Positions 30,042-37,443 of a DNA stretch of 37,443 nucleotides are shown piece after piece. The stretch's first letter is position 1; each line of letters begins with the position of its first letter. This DNA comes from an uncultured Monoglobus sp. (lineage in GTDB: Bacteria > Bacillota > Clostridia > Monoglobales > Monoglobaceae). The position numbers were made by a program, and so were the translations under genes. Where the stretch lies: assembly GCA_947624305.1 (NCBI GenBank), contig CANQKC010000029.1, forward strand, positions 1 to 37,443, given 5' to 3'. Below the pieces are notes generated by a model. It was not told the origin of the DNA. It did not search any database and worked only from the letters and a program-made list of their open reading frames with translations.

Positions 30042-31394
30042 ATGGAAAAAAGAGATAAGTTTTCGCACGGGCTCGGATTTGTTCTGGCGGCCGCGGGTTC
30101 GGCCGTGGGCCTCGGAAACATCTGGCGCTTCCCATATCTCACCGCGAAATACGGTGGCGGCCTGTTTCTGCTGTTTTATATTCTGCTCGTGCTGAGCTTC
30201 GGCTACACGCTGATGATCGCCGAGAACGCGATCGGCCGCAAGACCGGCAAGAGCGGGCTCTTAGCATTTGGCGAGCTTAACCGCAAATGGGCGTTTCTGG
30301 GCGTGATCGCGACGATCGTTCCAGCGATAATCCTGCCGTATTACAACGTTATCGGCGGCTGGGTCATAAAATACGCGCTGACGTTCGTCACGGGCGGCCA
30401 TGCCGAGGCCGCGGCGGACGGCTTCTTTGACGCTATGCTCGCCTCGCCCGGGCATCAGCTTTTGTTCCAGTTTATATTCTCGCTGGTCACAACGGTCGTT
30501 ATTCTGCGCGGAGTTCAAGGCGGCATCGAAAAGGTAAGCACGATACTTATGCCGCTGCTCATATTTCTGGCAATAGCGATCACGGTATATTCGGTCACTC
30601 TGCCGGGCGCGGCGGTCGGCCTGAAATATCTGTTCGTTCCCGATTTTTCACACTTCTCGGTGAGCGCGATCCTGGCGGCGCTGGGTCAGATGTTCTATTC
30701 GCTGTCACTCGCGATGGGAATTATGATCGCCTACGGCTCATATCTTCCGAAGAAAAGCGACCTCGAAAAGAACGTGAGCCGCATCGAGATATTCGACACC
30801 GGCATAGCGGTGCTCGCGGCGCTGATGATCATTCCCGCGGTGTTCGCGTTTTCGGGCGGCGACGAGAGCGCGCTCGGCGCGGGCCCCGGTCTGATGTTCA
30901 TCACGCTCCCCAAAGTCTTTGACAGCATGGGCATGTCCACGCTTATCGGCTCGGCGTTTTTTATCCTCGTGCTTCTGGCCGCGCTGACATCCTCGATCTC
31001 TATTATGGAAGCAATCGTGTCGTCGCTGTGCGACAAGTTCGGACGGAGCAGAACAAAGACCACAATCGGCGTCGGCATCGGCTCGTTCCTGCTGGGCGTG
31101 CCGCCTATCTTAGGATACAGCATGTGGTCAGACGTGACGATCGGCGGAATGACGATCCTCGACATGATGGATTTTATCACCAACTCGGTGCTCATGCCGA
31201 TCCTCGCTCTGCTGACCTGCATATTCGTCGCGTGGGTCATCGGGATCAACGTTATCAGCGACGAGGTAAAGCTTTCGTCAAAATTCAAGCGCGAAAAGCT
31301 GTTTAACGTTATGATAAAATATATCGCGCCGATACTGATCGCCGCGATACTGATCTCCTCGGTGCTCAACGCCCTTGGAATTATTCGGTTGTAA
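30042..31394 (+). CDS. Sodium-dependent transporter, NSS (SNF) family
   Basis: A 450-residue membrane protein with about 11 helices. The family signature A-A-A-G-S-A-V-G-L-G-N-I-W-R-F-P-Y at about 16-33 binds substrate and sodium. E-N-A-I-G-R and G-G-W-V near the third helix also fit, as does A-L-T-S-S-I-S near 313. Bacterial NSS proteins with 11 helices (MhsT type) import hydrophobic amino acids with sodium. It is a single gene with its own promoter. Confidence 0.92.
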   Translation: MEKRDKFSHGLGFVLAAAGSAVGLGNIWRFPYLTAKYGGGLFLLFYILLVLSFGYTLMIAENAIGRKTGKSGLLAFGELNRKWAFLGVIATIVPAIILPYYNVIGGWVIKYALTFVTGGHAEAAADGFFDAMLASPGHQLLFQFIFSLVTTVVILRGVQGGIEKVSTILMPLLIFLAIAITVYSVTLPGAAVGLKYLFVPDFSHFSVSAILAALGQMFYSLSLAMGIMIAYGSYLPKKSDLEKNVSRIEIFDTGIAVLAALMIIPAVFAFSGGDESALGAGPGLMFITLPKVFDSMGMSTLIGSAFFILVLLAALTSSISIMEAIVSSLCDKFGRSRTKTTIGVGIGSFLLGVPPILGYSMWSDVTIGGMTILDMMDFITNSVLMPILALLTCIFVAWVIGINVISDEVKLSSKFKREKLFNVMIKYIAPILIAAILISSVLNALGIIRL

Positions 31395-31530
31395 ATTGTT
31401 TTGAATAAGCCCGCCCGGTTGCGGCGGCCCAAACCCCCGCCGCTGCCGCTCCGCCTTTTGGCGGAGCGAGTCAGGGGCAAGCCCCTAAAACCCCATATTC
31501 CTATGATTATGCTTTAAAAATATTTTTTTA
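31395..31530. repeat. GC-rich hairpins after the NSS gene
   Basis: CGCTCCGCC-TTTT-GGCGGAGCG and GGGGC-AA-GCCCC hairpins follow the stop codon. There is no T run of terminator quality, so they may be repeats. Confidence 0.4.
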
Positions 31531-31541
31531 TAATTATCTCC

Positions 31542-31829
31542 TTACGCAGCATACAGCGGCACCACCTTTTCTATTTCGAGCAAAGAGCCTTCGGGAACCG
31601 GGGAATGCACAATATCCACAGGAGTATTTAAAATTTCCTCAAGTCTTAATTTTAAGCCGGACAGCACCAAAAGAGGCACCCCTTCCGTCTCAAACTCAAC
31701 CAACAAATCAACGTCGCTTTCGTTTGTGTTAGTGCCGTTGGCATATGAACCGAAAAGGTCAATGCGCGTTATCGGATATTCATTCGCCGCTATTTTTGCG
31801 GCCTCGGAAATTTGATTTAATGTAAGCAT
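31542..31829 (-). CDS. MNT-type nucleotidyltransferase domain protein
   Basis: A 95-residue minimal nucleotidyltransferase: G-S-Y-A-N-G-T-x-T-x-E-S-D-V-D-L-L-V-E-F (G27-S28, D39 and D41), with a third acidic residue at D72 in V-D-I-V. In MntA-HepT systems this domain is the antitoxin that AMPylates a HEPN toxin. No HEPN gene lies next to it, so it is either solitary or the remnant of a pair. ATG 31829 has GGAGG upstream. Confidence 0.82.
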   Translation of the reverse strand: MLTLNQISEAAKIAANEYPITRIDLFGSYANGTNTNESDVDLLVEFETEGVPLLVLSGLKLRLEEILNTPVDIVHSPVPEGSLLEIEKVVPLYAA

Positions 31830-31867
31830 AAGATCCTCCTCCACAAATAAACAATATCTATGACTGC

Positions 31868-31897
31868 ATTATAATATATAAAGCAATGTTATGTCAA
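31868..31897 (-). promoter_or_regulatory. Promoter of the MNT gene
   Basis: TTGACA (31897-31892), an 18-nt spacer and TATAAT (31873-31868) on the minus strand, right after obgE. Confidence 0.7.
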
Positions 31898-31913
31898 GCT
31901 CGGCGTATCCGCC

Positions 31914-33191
31914 TTATTCGACATAGTCAAATTCGCAGCCGTAGATCTCCACGGGGTCACCGTCGTTTATTCCGGCCTCCTTGAGCTTGTCGATTATGCC
32001 GCTCTTTATCAGCGCCCGCTGGAAATATTGCAGCGACTCGTAATCGTCAAGATTGGTGGAGCCGACGATCAAAAACGCCTTGCGGCCCTCGACATGGAAC
32101 ACTCCGTCCTCATCGCGGCTGACGGTTATCGTCCCGTCAGCGGCGCGCTCGGCCTCAATGTCGAACATCTCATACTCCTCCTCATATTCCTCGGGCGGAA
32201 TTTTCGAGAGAGTCTCGTAGGTGAACTTTAGCGCCTCGTCGATGCCCCGCTTTGTGGCCGCGGAAATTTTAAAAACGGTGAGGCCGCGGCTTTCCATTTC
32301 GCTTTTGAATATTTCAAAATTTTCGTCAAAGCCCGGAATGTCACACTTGTTCGCGAGCACGATCTGGCGCTTTGAGGCGAGCTTTTCGCTGTGCAGCCTG
32401 AGCTCGCGGTTGATCGTGTCAAAATCCTCGATCGGGTCGCGGCCCTCGATGCCCGAAACGTCGACCACATGCAGCAGCAGCTTTGTCCGCTCAACGTGCC
32501 GCAAAAACTCATGGCCGAGGCCGACGCCCTCGTGCGCGCCCTCGATTATTCCGGGAATGTCCGCGACGACGAAAGAGCCGTCGCCCATGTTGACCACGCC
32601 GAGATTTGGCTCTAAGGTGGTGAAATGGTAGTTGGCGATTTTCGGACGCGCGTCGCTTATGATCGAAAGGAAGGTCGACTTGCCCACATTTGGAAAGCCC
32701 AGCAGGCCCACGTCCGCTATGAGCTTGAGCTCAAGCGTCACAAAGCGCTCGTCGCCGGGGCTGCCCGGCTTGGCGAAACGCGGCACCTGCCTTGTGGCGG
32801 TGGCGAACCGCTTGTTGCCCCAGCCGCCGATGCCGCCCTTGGCGACAACGAACTCCTCGCCGTCCTCTTTAAGGTCGCAGATAACAAGCCCGCTGTCCTC
32901 GTCGCGGACTATGGTTCCCACCGGGACCGCCACTCTGAGGTCGGCTCCGTTTTTGCCGTAACGGTTGGCGTCGCGGCCCGGGCCTCCGTTTTCGGCCTTG
33001 AACTTGCGCCTGTGGCGGAAGTCGATCAGCGTGTTCACGTTTTTGTCAGCGACAAAAATGACGCTGCCGCCTCTGCCTCCGTCGCCTCCGTCGGGGCCGC
33101 CCGCGGCAACGTATTTCTCGCGGTGGAACGTCACCGCGCCGTCGCCGCCGTCGCCGGCCTTTATGAAAATTCTCGCTCTGTCAGAAAACAT
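31914..33191 (-). CDS. obgE: Ribosome-assembly GTPase ObgE
   Basis: A 425-residue protein with three domains: the Gly-rich Obg fold (1-157; D-G-G-D-G-G-R-G-G), the G domain (about 158-330; G-F-P-N-V-G-K-S-T, switch T, D-I-P-G, N-K-C-D) and a C-terminal OCT domain (about 350-425) typical of Firmicutes. It helps large-subunit maturation and stress control. It is the third gene after rplU and rpmA, separated from rpmA by a hairpin. Confidence 0.97.
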   Translation of the reverse strand: MFSDRARIFIKAGDGGDGAVTFHREKYVAAGGPDGGDGGRGGSVIFVADKNVNTLIDFRHRRKFKAENGGPGRDANRYGKNGADLRVAVPVGTIVRDEDSGLVICDLKEDGEEFVVAKGGIGGWGNKRFATATRQVPRFAKPGSPGDERFVTLELKLIADVGLLGFPNVGKSTFLSIISDARPKIANYHFTTLEPNLGVVNMGDGSFVVADIPGIIEGAHEGVGLGHEFLRHVERTKLLLHVVDVSGIEGRDPIEDFDTINRELRLHSEKLASKRQIVLANKCDIPGFDENFEIFKSEMESRGLTVFKISAATKRGIDEALKFTYETLSKIPPEEYEEEYEMFDIEAERAADGTITVSRDEDGVFHVEGRKAFLIVGSTNLDDYESLQYFQRALIKSGIIDKLKEAGINDGDPVEIYGCEFDYVE

Positions 33192-33234
33192 ACGCCGCTC
33201 CTTTCAAACATTGACATCTTTCGTGATCCGAAAC

Positions 33235-33261
33235 AAAAAGGGACGGACAACGTCCGCCCCA
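33235..33261 (-). terminator. Hairpin between rpmA and obgE
   Basis: GGGACGGAC and GTCCGCCCC form the stem. TTTTTG follows on the minus strand. It would reduce obgE transcription from the rplU promoter. Confidence 0.65.
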
Positions 33262-33272
33262 AAAATCCAAAA

Positions 33273-33533
33273 CTATTGAGCGATCTCGTAAACAGAAACC
33301 TGCTTCTTGTCTCTGCCCTTGCGCTCGAACTTAACCTTGCCGTCGATGAGCGCGAACAGTGTGTCGTCGCCGCCCTTCTTAACGTTAAGTCCCGGATAAA
33401 TTTTGGTTCCTCTCTGTCTGACAATGATGTTTCCCGCCAGACAGGGCTGACCGTCGCCCAGCTTCACGCCGAGACGTTTGGACTCGGAATCTCTGCCGTT
33501 CTTGGTACTTCCCATACCTTTCTTATGAGCCAT
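33273..33533 (-). CDS. rpmA: Ribosomal protein L27 without N-terminal extension
   Basis: An 86-residue L27: [16 protein letters not shown], then [11 protein letters not shown] and G-x-D-D-T-L-F-A-L-x-D-G. In most Firmicutes L27 carries a short N-terminal extension (with L-Q-x-F-A) removed by the protease Prp, whose gene sits between rplU and rpmA. Here the extension and the prp gene are both missing, and the gap to rplU is only 41 bp. Confidence 0.97.
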   Translation of the reverse strand: MAHKKGMGSTKNGRDSESKRLGVKLGDGQPCLAGNIIVRQRGTKIYPGLNVKKGGDDTLFALIDGKVKFERKGRDKKQVSVYEIAQ

Positions 33534-33574
33534 TTATTATCACTCCTTATTATCAAAAATGTTAATCACTAAGC

Positions 33575-33883
33575 TTACGCGTTGATCGCCGTAATCTTAA
33601 CCTTTGTGTAGGGCTGTCTGTGGCCCTGCTTCTTGTGATAGTGCTTCTTCGGCTTGTACTTGTAGACAATGATCTTCTTGGACTTGCCGTTCTTCTCAAC
33701 GGTCGCCTCAACCGCAGCGCCGTCAACATAAGGAGCGCCTATCTTGAGCTCGCCGCCGCCGACCGCGAGGACTTTGTCAAACTTCACCGTATCACCGGCC
33801 TCAACGTCCAGCTTCTCGATGAACAGAACATCATCCTGCTCTACCTTGTACTGCTTGCCGCCTGTTTCAATAACTGCGTACAT
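33575..33883 (-). CDS. rplU: Ribosomal protein L21
   Basis: A 102-residue L21: [22 protein letters not shown], and the C-terminal [21 protein letters not shown]. The size and ends are typical. It is the first gene of the operon, with a consensus promoter and a structured leader. Confidence 0.97.
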   Translation of the reverse strand: MYAVIETGGKQYKVEQDDVLFIEKLDVEAGDTVKFDKVLAVGGGELKIGAPYVDGAAVEATVEKNGKSKKIIVYKYKPKKHYHKKQGHRQPYTKVKITAINA

Positions 33884-33966
33884 ATCAGATGTATAACCTC
33901 CTATTACCCAAGACTCGCCATTGGGGTGCGCTGCGCGTCTTAAAAAAACCCCTTCTGCGCGGTTAC
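33884..33966 (-). promoter_or_regulatory. Structured rplU leader (candidate L21 leader)
   Basis: The 83-nt leader can pair GGGGT with ACCCC and AAGAC with GTCTT around a GCGC-rich core. An autoregulatory L21 leader is known in Firmicutes; a match to that family cannot be judged by eye. Confidence 0.4.
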
Positions 33967-33972
33967 TGCAGA

Positions 33973-34001
33973 ATTATATCAGATTTATGCCACTTTGTCA
34001 A
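33973..34001 (-). promoter_or_regulatory. Consensus promoter of rplU-rpmA-obgE
   Basis: TTGACA (34001-33996), a 17-nt spacer and TATAAT (33978-33973), a perfect consensus on the minus strand. Confidence 0.8.
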
Positions 34002-34023
34002 GAGTTTTTTGGAAAATATTTTG

Positions 34024-34053
34024 GCGCCCGCGTTCATCGCCGCGGACGCCAGG
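34024..34053 (-). terminator. Hairpin after the substrate-binding-protein gene
   Basis: GGCGTCCGCG and CGCGGGCGCC form the stem at the end of the ABC operon. The T run is poor (AAAATATTTTCC). Confidence 0.45.
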
Positions 34054-34063
34054 TCAATTATTA

Positions 34064-34942
34064 CTAATTTGTTTTTCCGCCCTCGACCACAAGGCTGTCC
34101 TCGTACTCGGTACCGTAGGTGTCGACCAGCGTCGCCTCATAGTCGGTGTGGAAGAAGTTCTCGCCGCCCAGAGCGGTGATCTCGTCGTTGAGCCAGTTGA
34201 GCAGGCTCTCGTTGCCCTTTGTCACCGCGGGAGCGATCGTGTCGTTGCTGCCAAGCGAAGGAATGCCAACGGTGTAGCCCGGGTTCTGGAGCGCGTAGGC
34301 TATGACCTCGGTGTTGTCGTTTGCCCACGCGGCCGCGTTTCCGTTCTCAAGAGCGTTCTTGGCGTTCGCGTATGTGTCATATTTCTGAAGCTTGATATCG
34401 GGATAGTTGGCGGTCAGATAAGTCTCGGCTGTGGTTCCCGAGATAACGATGACCTCATCCTCGGGAGTTAATTCGCTCAGGTCGCTTATGACCCTGCTGT
34501 CGGGCGATACAACGCCAAGCGAGACGTTCATGTACGGGAGAGCGAAGTCAACCTCCTCGGCGCGCTCGGGCGTGACCGTGAAGTTGGCGAGAATAACGTC
34601 GACCTTGCCGGTCTGGAGATACTCTATCCTGTTGGCCGCCTCGGTCGAAACGAAGTTTACATCAACGCCCAGATCCTCACCTATTCTGTTTGCGAAATAA
34701 ACGTCATAGCCCTGATATTCGCCGTTCTCGTCAACGAAGCCGAAGGGGTTCTTATCCGAGAAAACGCCGATGTTGATCGTTCCGTCCTCTTTTATCTCAT
34801 CAACAGTGCGGAACGAGGCCTCGGTCGTCTCCGCCTTCTCCGCACCGCCCGATTGGGGCGCGCTCTGCGAGCCGCAGGCCGCCAGCGCGAACACGATCGA
34901 CAGCGCGAGTAAAATTCCTATAACGCGATTTAACTTTCTCAT
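34064..34942 (-). CDS. Amino-acid ABC transporter substrate-binding lipoprotein
   Basis: A 292-residue lipoprotein with lipobox A-L-A-A-C near residue 22. It has a family 3 (polar amino acid) binding fold: D-G-T-I-N-I-G-V-F, N-P-F-G-F-V-D-E-N-G-E-Y-Q-G-Y-D-V-Y-F-A-N-R-I, V-D-V-I-L-A-N-F-T-V-T-P-E-R and V-I-S-G-T-T-A-E. It is the last gene of the operon, 4 bp after the ATPase gene region. ATG 34942 fits the signal peptide; the upstream in-frame TTG 34963 overlaps the AAAGGAG. Confidence 0.92.
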   Translation of the reverse strand: MRKLNRVIGILLALSIVFALAACGSQSAPQSGGAEKAETTEASFRTVDEIKEDGTINIGVFSDKNPFGFVDENGEYQGYDVYFANRIGEDLGVDVNFVSTEAANRIEYLQTGKVDVILANFTVTPERAEEVDFALPYMNVSLGVVSPDSRVISDLSELTPEDEVIVISGTTAETYLTANYPDIKLQKYDTYANAKNALENGNAAAWANDNTEVIAYALQNPGYTVGIPSLGSNDTIAPAVTKGNESLLNWLNDEITALGGENFFHTDYEATLVDTYGTEYEDSLVVEGGKTN

Positions 34943-34946
34943 AATT

Positions 34947-35696
34947 TTATTTACTCCTTTCAAAATTAAAAATATTTAAAAATTGTTTTGCTCTTTCGGA
35001 CTTGGGATTTTCAAAGAACGTGTCGGGGTCAGAGTCCTCAACGATCTTTCCGCCGTCAATAAACAGCACTCTGTCCGCTATGGCCCGCGCGAACTGCATC
35101 TCGTGGGTCACGATTATCATTGTTCTGCCCTGCTTCGCCAGATCCAGCATAACGTCAAGCACCTCGCGCACCATTTCGGGGTCGAGAGCCGCCGTGACCT
35201 CATCAAACAGCATAACCAGGGGATGCATGCACAGAGCGCGCACGATCGCCACCCTCTGCTTCTGTCCGCCCGAGAGCTGGCGCGGATAGCTTTCGGCCTT
35301 GTCGGCAAGGCCCACGCGCGCCAGAAGCTCCATGGCCTCGGCTCTGACCTCGTCCTTTTTGCGCTTCTGCACCTTGAGCGGGGCCAGCATTATGTTGTCG
35401 ATAACATTCTTGTGCGGGAACAGATCATAGCTTTGGAACACCATTCCGATCTGCTGCCGCATTTTCGCAAGGTTCTTGCTGCCGTAGACTATCGGCTCGC
35501 CGCCGAGTGTCACGCTGCCGCCCTGGATCGGCTCGAGGGCGTTGATACATCGGAGCAGCGTGCTTTTGCCGCAGCCGCTGGAGCCCACCACGACGATGAC
35601 CTCGCCGCTTTTCACGTCGAAGCTTATATCGTCAAGCACCGTCGCTCCGTCGAACTCCTTATGAAGATGCTCTATTTTAATTAACGGTTCAGCCAT
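34947..35696 (-). CDS. Amino-acid ABC transporter ATP-binding protein
   Basis: A 249-residue ABC ATPase of the polar amino-acid class. Walker A is G-S-S-G-C-G-K-S-T (about 36-44), the signature L-S-G-G-Q-K-Q-R, Walker B V-M-L-F-D-E-V-T-A-A-L-D-P-E (Val in the usual Pro place), and the switch His is in V-T-H-E-M. It starts 3 bp after the second permease with GGAGGTA upstream. Confidence 0.95.
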   Translation of the reverse strand: MAEPLIKIEHLHKEFDGATVLDDISFDVKSGEVIVVVGSSGCGKSTLLRCINALEPIQGGSVTLGGEPIVYGSKNLAKMRQQIGMVFQSYDLFPHKNVIDNIMLAPLKVQKRKKDEVRAEAMELLARVGLADKAESYPRQLSGGQKQRVAIVRALCMHPLVMLFDEVTAALDPEMVREVLDVMLDLAKQGRTMIIVTHEMQFARAIADRVLFIDGGKIVEDSDPDTFFENPKSERAKQFLNIFNFERSK

Positions 35697-35699
35697 GGT

Positions 35700-36374
35700 T
35701 TACCTCCATTTCTTCTCAAGGTATCTCGCCAGCATGCTTATCGGCCAGCAGATCATAAAATACATCAAAAGCACCACAAGATACACTCCGAAAGCCGCGT
35801 TTGGACTGGTCATGCGGTTGGCCTCGATTATCTGCTGCGCCACCTTGAGCACCTCGACCACGCCTATCATAAGTATAAGACTGGTGGTTTTTACCATTCG
35901 CGTCACCAGATTTATCGAAAGCGGTATAAGCCTGCGTACCGTCTGCGGGATTATTATGTAAAAATACGTCTGCGCGGGGCTGAGCGCCAGCGCCGCGCCG
36001 CTCTCGTACTGGTGCTTCGGAATGCTGATCAGCGCGCCGCGGACAAGATCGCCCATTTCGGCGGTTCCCCACAGCGTGAACACGATAACCGACGCGAGCT
36101 CGCCCGATATATCCCAGCCGAGGGTGCGGGTCGTGCTGAAAAACACGATAAACAGCAGCACAAGCTGCGGCATGATCCTTATAAACTCAAGATACACGCG
36201 GGTCACGGCCTTTACTATCGGATTTTTAAAGGTCATGACTATTCCCAGAAGTATTCCGAGCGGAATGCTGAGCAGCACGGATATCAGACTTATCTTGACC
36301 GCCACCCAAAGGCCGCCGAGCAGGCGAAGCATGTTCTTGCCCTTAAACAACACGTCAAGACCCAAATCCGGCAT
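35700..36374 (-). CDS. Amino-acid ABC transporter permease 2
   Basis: A 224-residue HisM/GlnP-type permease with about five helices and the EAA-like loop E-S-G-A-A-L-A-L-S-P-A-Q-T-Y-F-Y-I-I-I-P-Q. ATG 36374 has GGAGG 7 nt upstream and overlaps the end of permease 1 by 20 bp. Confidence 0.92.
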   Translation of the reverse strand: MPDLGLDVLFKGKNMLRLLGGLWVAVKISLISVLLSIPLGILLGIVMTFKNPIVKAVTRVYLEFIRIMPQLVLLFIVFFSTTRTLGWDISGELASVIVFTLWGTAEMGDLVRGALISIPKHQYESGAALALSPAQTYFYIIIPQTVRRLIPLSINLVTRMVKTTSLILMIGVVEVLKVAQQIIEANRMTSPNAAFGVYLVVLLMYFMICWPISMLARYLEKKWR

Positions 36375-37014
36375 AGCGCAGCCTCCTTTCGACATAACTG
36401 CCCAATATCGAGACCGGCAGAAGGATTATCAGATAAAACACAACAAGCAGAAACAGGCTCTCTGTAGTCTTGTAGTACTGGCCTATCAGGTCCTTGGCCG
36501 TGAACATCAGATCCATCAGGCTTATCGCGCTGAACACGCTGGTCTCTTTAAGCAGAAATATTATGTTCGCGACAAAGGCCGGAACGCTTACCGACACCGC
36601 CTGCGGCAGCACCACATATCTCAGCGCCTGCGACTTTTTCATGCCGAGGCTCAGCGCGCTTTCGGTCTGTATCGGCTCTATGGACTCAAGACCGCTCCTG
36701 AACGCCTCCGCCATATAGCTTCCGCCGAGGAAAGCGAGGCCCGCCATTCCGCAAATCTCGGGATCGGTCTTGATCCCGATCTTGGGCAGGGCGTAATATA
36801 TAAAGAAAAGCTGTATAAGCAGCGGGGTGTTCCTGCTGATCTCAATGTATACCGCGACAATCTGACGCGCGACCGGGATTTTGAAATAACGCACCGCCGC
36901 GCAGAAAAAGCCCACAATAATCGACAGCGCTATGCCCAGTAAGCCGATTTTGACCGTAAGCAGCGCCGCCGTCTCATACAACGGGAGATATTCCCGGATA
37001 AAGCCCCAGTTCAT
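36355..37014 (-). CDS. Amino-acid ABC transporter permease 1
   Basis: A 219-residue HisM/GlnP-type permease. It has S-R-N-T-P-L-L-I-Q-L-F-F-I-Y-Y-A-L-P, typical of the family, and the EAA loop E-S-A-L-S-L-G-M-K-K-S-Q-A-L-R-Y-V-V-L-P-Q. It is the first gene of the operon permease-permease-ATPase-binding protein; the binding protein being last is uncommon. ATG 37014 has AGGTGA upstream. Confidence 0.92.
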   Translation of the reverse strand: MNWGFIREYLPLYETAALLTVKIGLLGIALSIIVGFFCAAVRYFKIPVARQIVAVYIEISRNTPLLIQLFFIYYALPKIGIKTDPEICGMAGLAFLGGSYMAEAFRSGLESIEPIQTESALSLGMKKSQALRYVVLPQAVSVSVPAFVANIIFLLKETSVFSAISLMDLMFTAKDLIGQYYKTTESLFLLVVFYLIILLPVSILGSYVERRLRYAGFGS

Positions 37015-37054
37015 TAAATCACCTGCCAATAATCTCCGTTACTATTGTATGATA

Positions 37055-37083
37055 ATTATAAACATTTTTTACCGCTTTGTCAA
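37055..37083 (-). promoter_or_regulatory. Consensus promoter of the amino-acid ABC operon
   Basis: TTGACA (37083-37078), a 17-nt spacer and TATAAT (37060-37055) on the minus strand. A second TGTCAA at about 37112 may be an upstream -35. Confidence 0.8.
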
Positions 37084-37146
37084 GAAAATAATAGCATATG
37101 TATCCTACTTTGTCAATAGGTTTTATATGATTTCATCAAAATAGAC

Positions 37147-37178
37147 AACGGCTCCCGAAACTAAGGGAGCCGTTTTGT
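37147..37178. terminator. Terminator-like hairpin
   Basis: AACGGCTCCC and GGGAGCCGTT form a perfect stem with TTTTG on the plus strand. It probably closes a transcript from beyond the right edge or insulates the ABC promoter. Confidence 0.6.
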
Positions 37179-37246
37179 GGATTTATTGGGAAGATTTTTA
37201 TCCCCACGAGAAATTATATCACAAATATTTCTCTATGCACGCGACC

Positions 37247-37282
37247 TTGCGTAAGCCGCAAACTTCTTTGCGTAAGACGCAA
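37247..37282. promoter_or_regulatory. Two TTGCG-N5-CGCAA sites 21 bp apart
   Basis: TTGCGTAAGCCGCAA (37247-37261) and TTGCGTAAGACGCAA (37268-37282). The arms are identical and their starts are two helical turns apart. This is operator-like, but the target gene would be outside the window. Confidence 0.4.
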
Positions 37283-37315
37283 ACCATGCATATTTGTTTT
37301 AACTTTATAAAAACA

Positions 37316-37361
37316 CCTCTTTAAAAACTGTTTCTATTAAATGAAACAATTTTCAAAGAGG
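37316..37361. repeat. Long imperfect hairpin at the right edge
   Basis: CCTCTTT, AAAA and TGTTTC pair with GAAACA, TTTT and AAAGAGG, with single-base interruptions. No gene is seen from 37015 to the end. A further GAGTGAAA/TTTCACTC inverted repeat occupies 37421-37443 and is cut by the window end. Confidence 0.5.
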
Positions 37362-37443
37362 CAAAAGGGCAATGTCATTAAGTTAAGAAAGACTAATAAT
37401 GATTAAGTAGTATACAGGGAGAGTGAAAATTGCGATTTCACTC

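Noticed and set aside
37235..37324. A 29-codon plus-strand frame with a repeated LRK-QT motif
   Set aside because: The repetition comes from the paired TTGCG sites, and there is no ribosome-binding site.

Overview
The window looks like a chromosomal segment of an uncultured, spore-forming, low-to-mid GC Clostridia (Firmicutes), probably an Oscillospirales-type gut commensal. The evidence is spo0A next to spoIVB, a mecA adaptor gene, a stand-alone ANTAR regulator beside a glutamine synthetase homologue, ireB, strong AGGAGG ribosome-binding sites, near-consensus sigma-A promoters (TTGACA-17-TATAAT occurs several times) and abundant short intergenic repeats. No rRNA, CRISPR array, phage module or transposase gene is visible.

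Layout. 1-750 is a hairpin-repeat field with two tandem minus-strand promoters. 0.77-3.0 kb holds a YdcF-like envelope protein, ThiW and a LytTR/DUF3021 pair. 3.2-4.6 kb is a secreted leucine-rich-repeat protein. 4.8-8.5 kb is a five-gene minus-strand operon in which every protein carries a four-cysteine zinc ribbon and four are membrane proteins. It faces an Xre-type regulator across a control region with three TTGA-N7-TCAA sites exactly 31 bp apart, lying over a perfect sigma-A promoter. 9.2-14.9 kb is a lipoprotein, HtrA protease, Spo0A, SpoIVB, a 37-residue Asn/Gln-rich protein, a GerQ-like protein and an ANTAR regulator. 15-17.1 kb is a glutamine synthetase-like protein and MecA. A 6S RNA follows, then rsmD-coaD and a coiled-coil gene, tRNA-Thr(CGT) and the hicAB toxin-antitoxin pair.

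20.7-22.1 kb holds a secreted transglutaminase-like protein preceded by three tandem c-di-GMP-I riboswitch aptamers. pheS-pheT and ireB follow. 26.0-29.6 kb is a repeat-rich accessory stretch around a secreted Ig-like (Big_2) protein and a 57-residue small protein. The right part holds a 67-residue protein, an NSS-family transporter, a lone MNT nucleotidyltransferase, the rplU-rpmA-obgE ribosome operon and a polar amino-acid ABC transporter operon.

The most notable points are: (i) the zinc-ribbon operon with its phased operators; (ii) the triple c-di-GMP riboswitch; (iii) a Spo0A whose phospho-acceptor Asp is replaced by Glu while its DNA-binding domain is intact; (iv) a glutamine synthetase homologue lacking several metal-binding glutamates next to an ANTAR protein with a degenerate receiver; (v) a 75-bp mobile hairpin element found inserted inside another repeat, with a compensatory base-pair change between copies. 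All functional statements rest on reading the sequence and remembered family features; no database search was possible.
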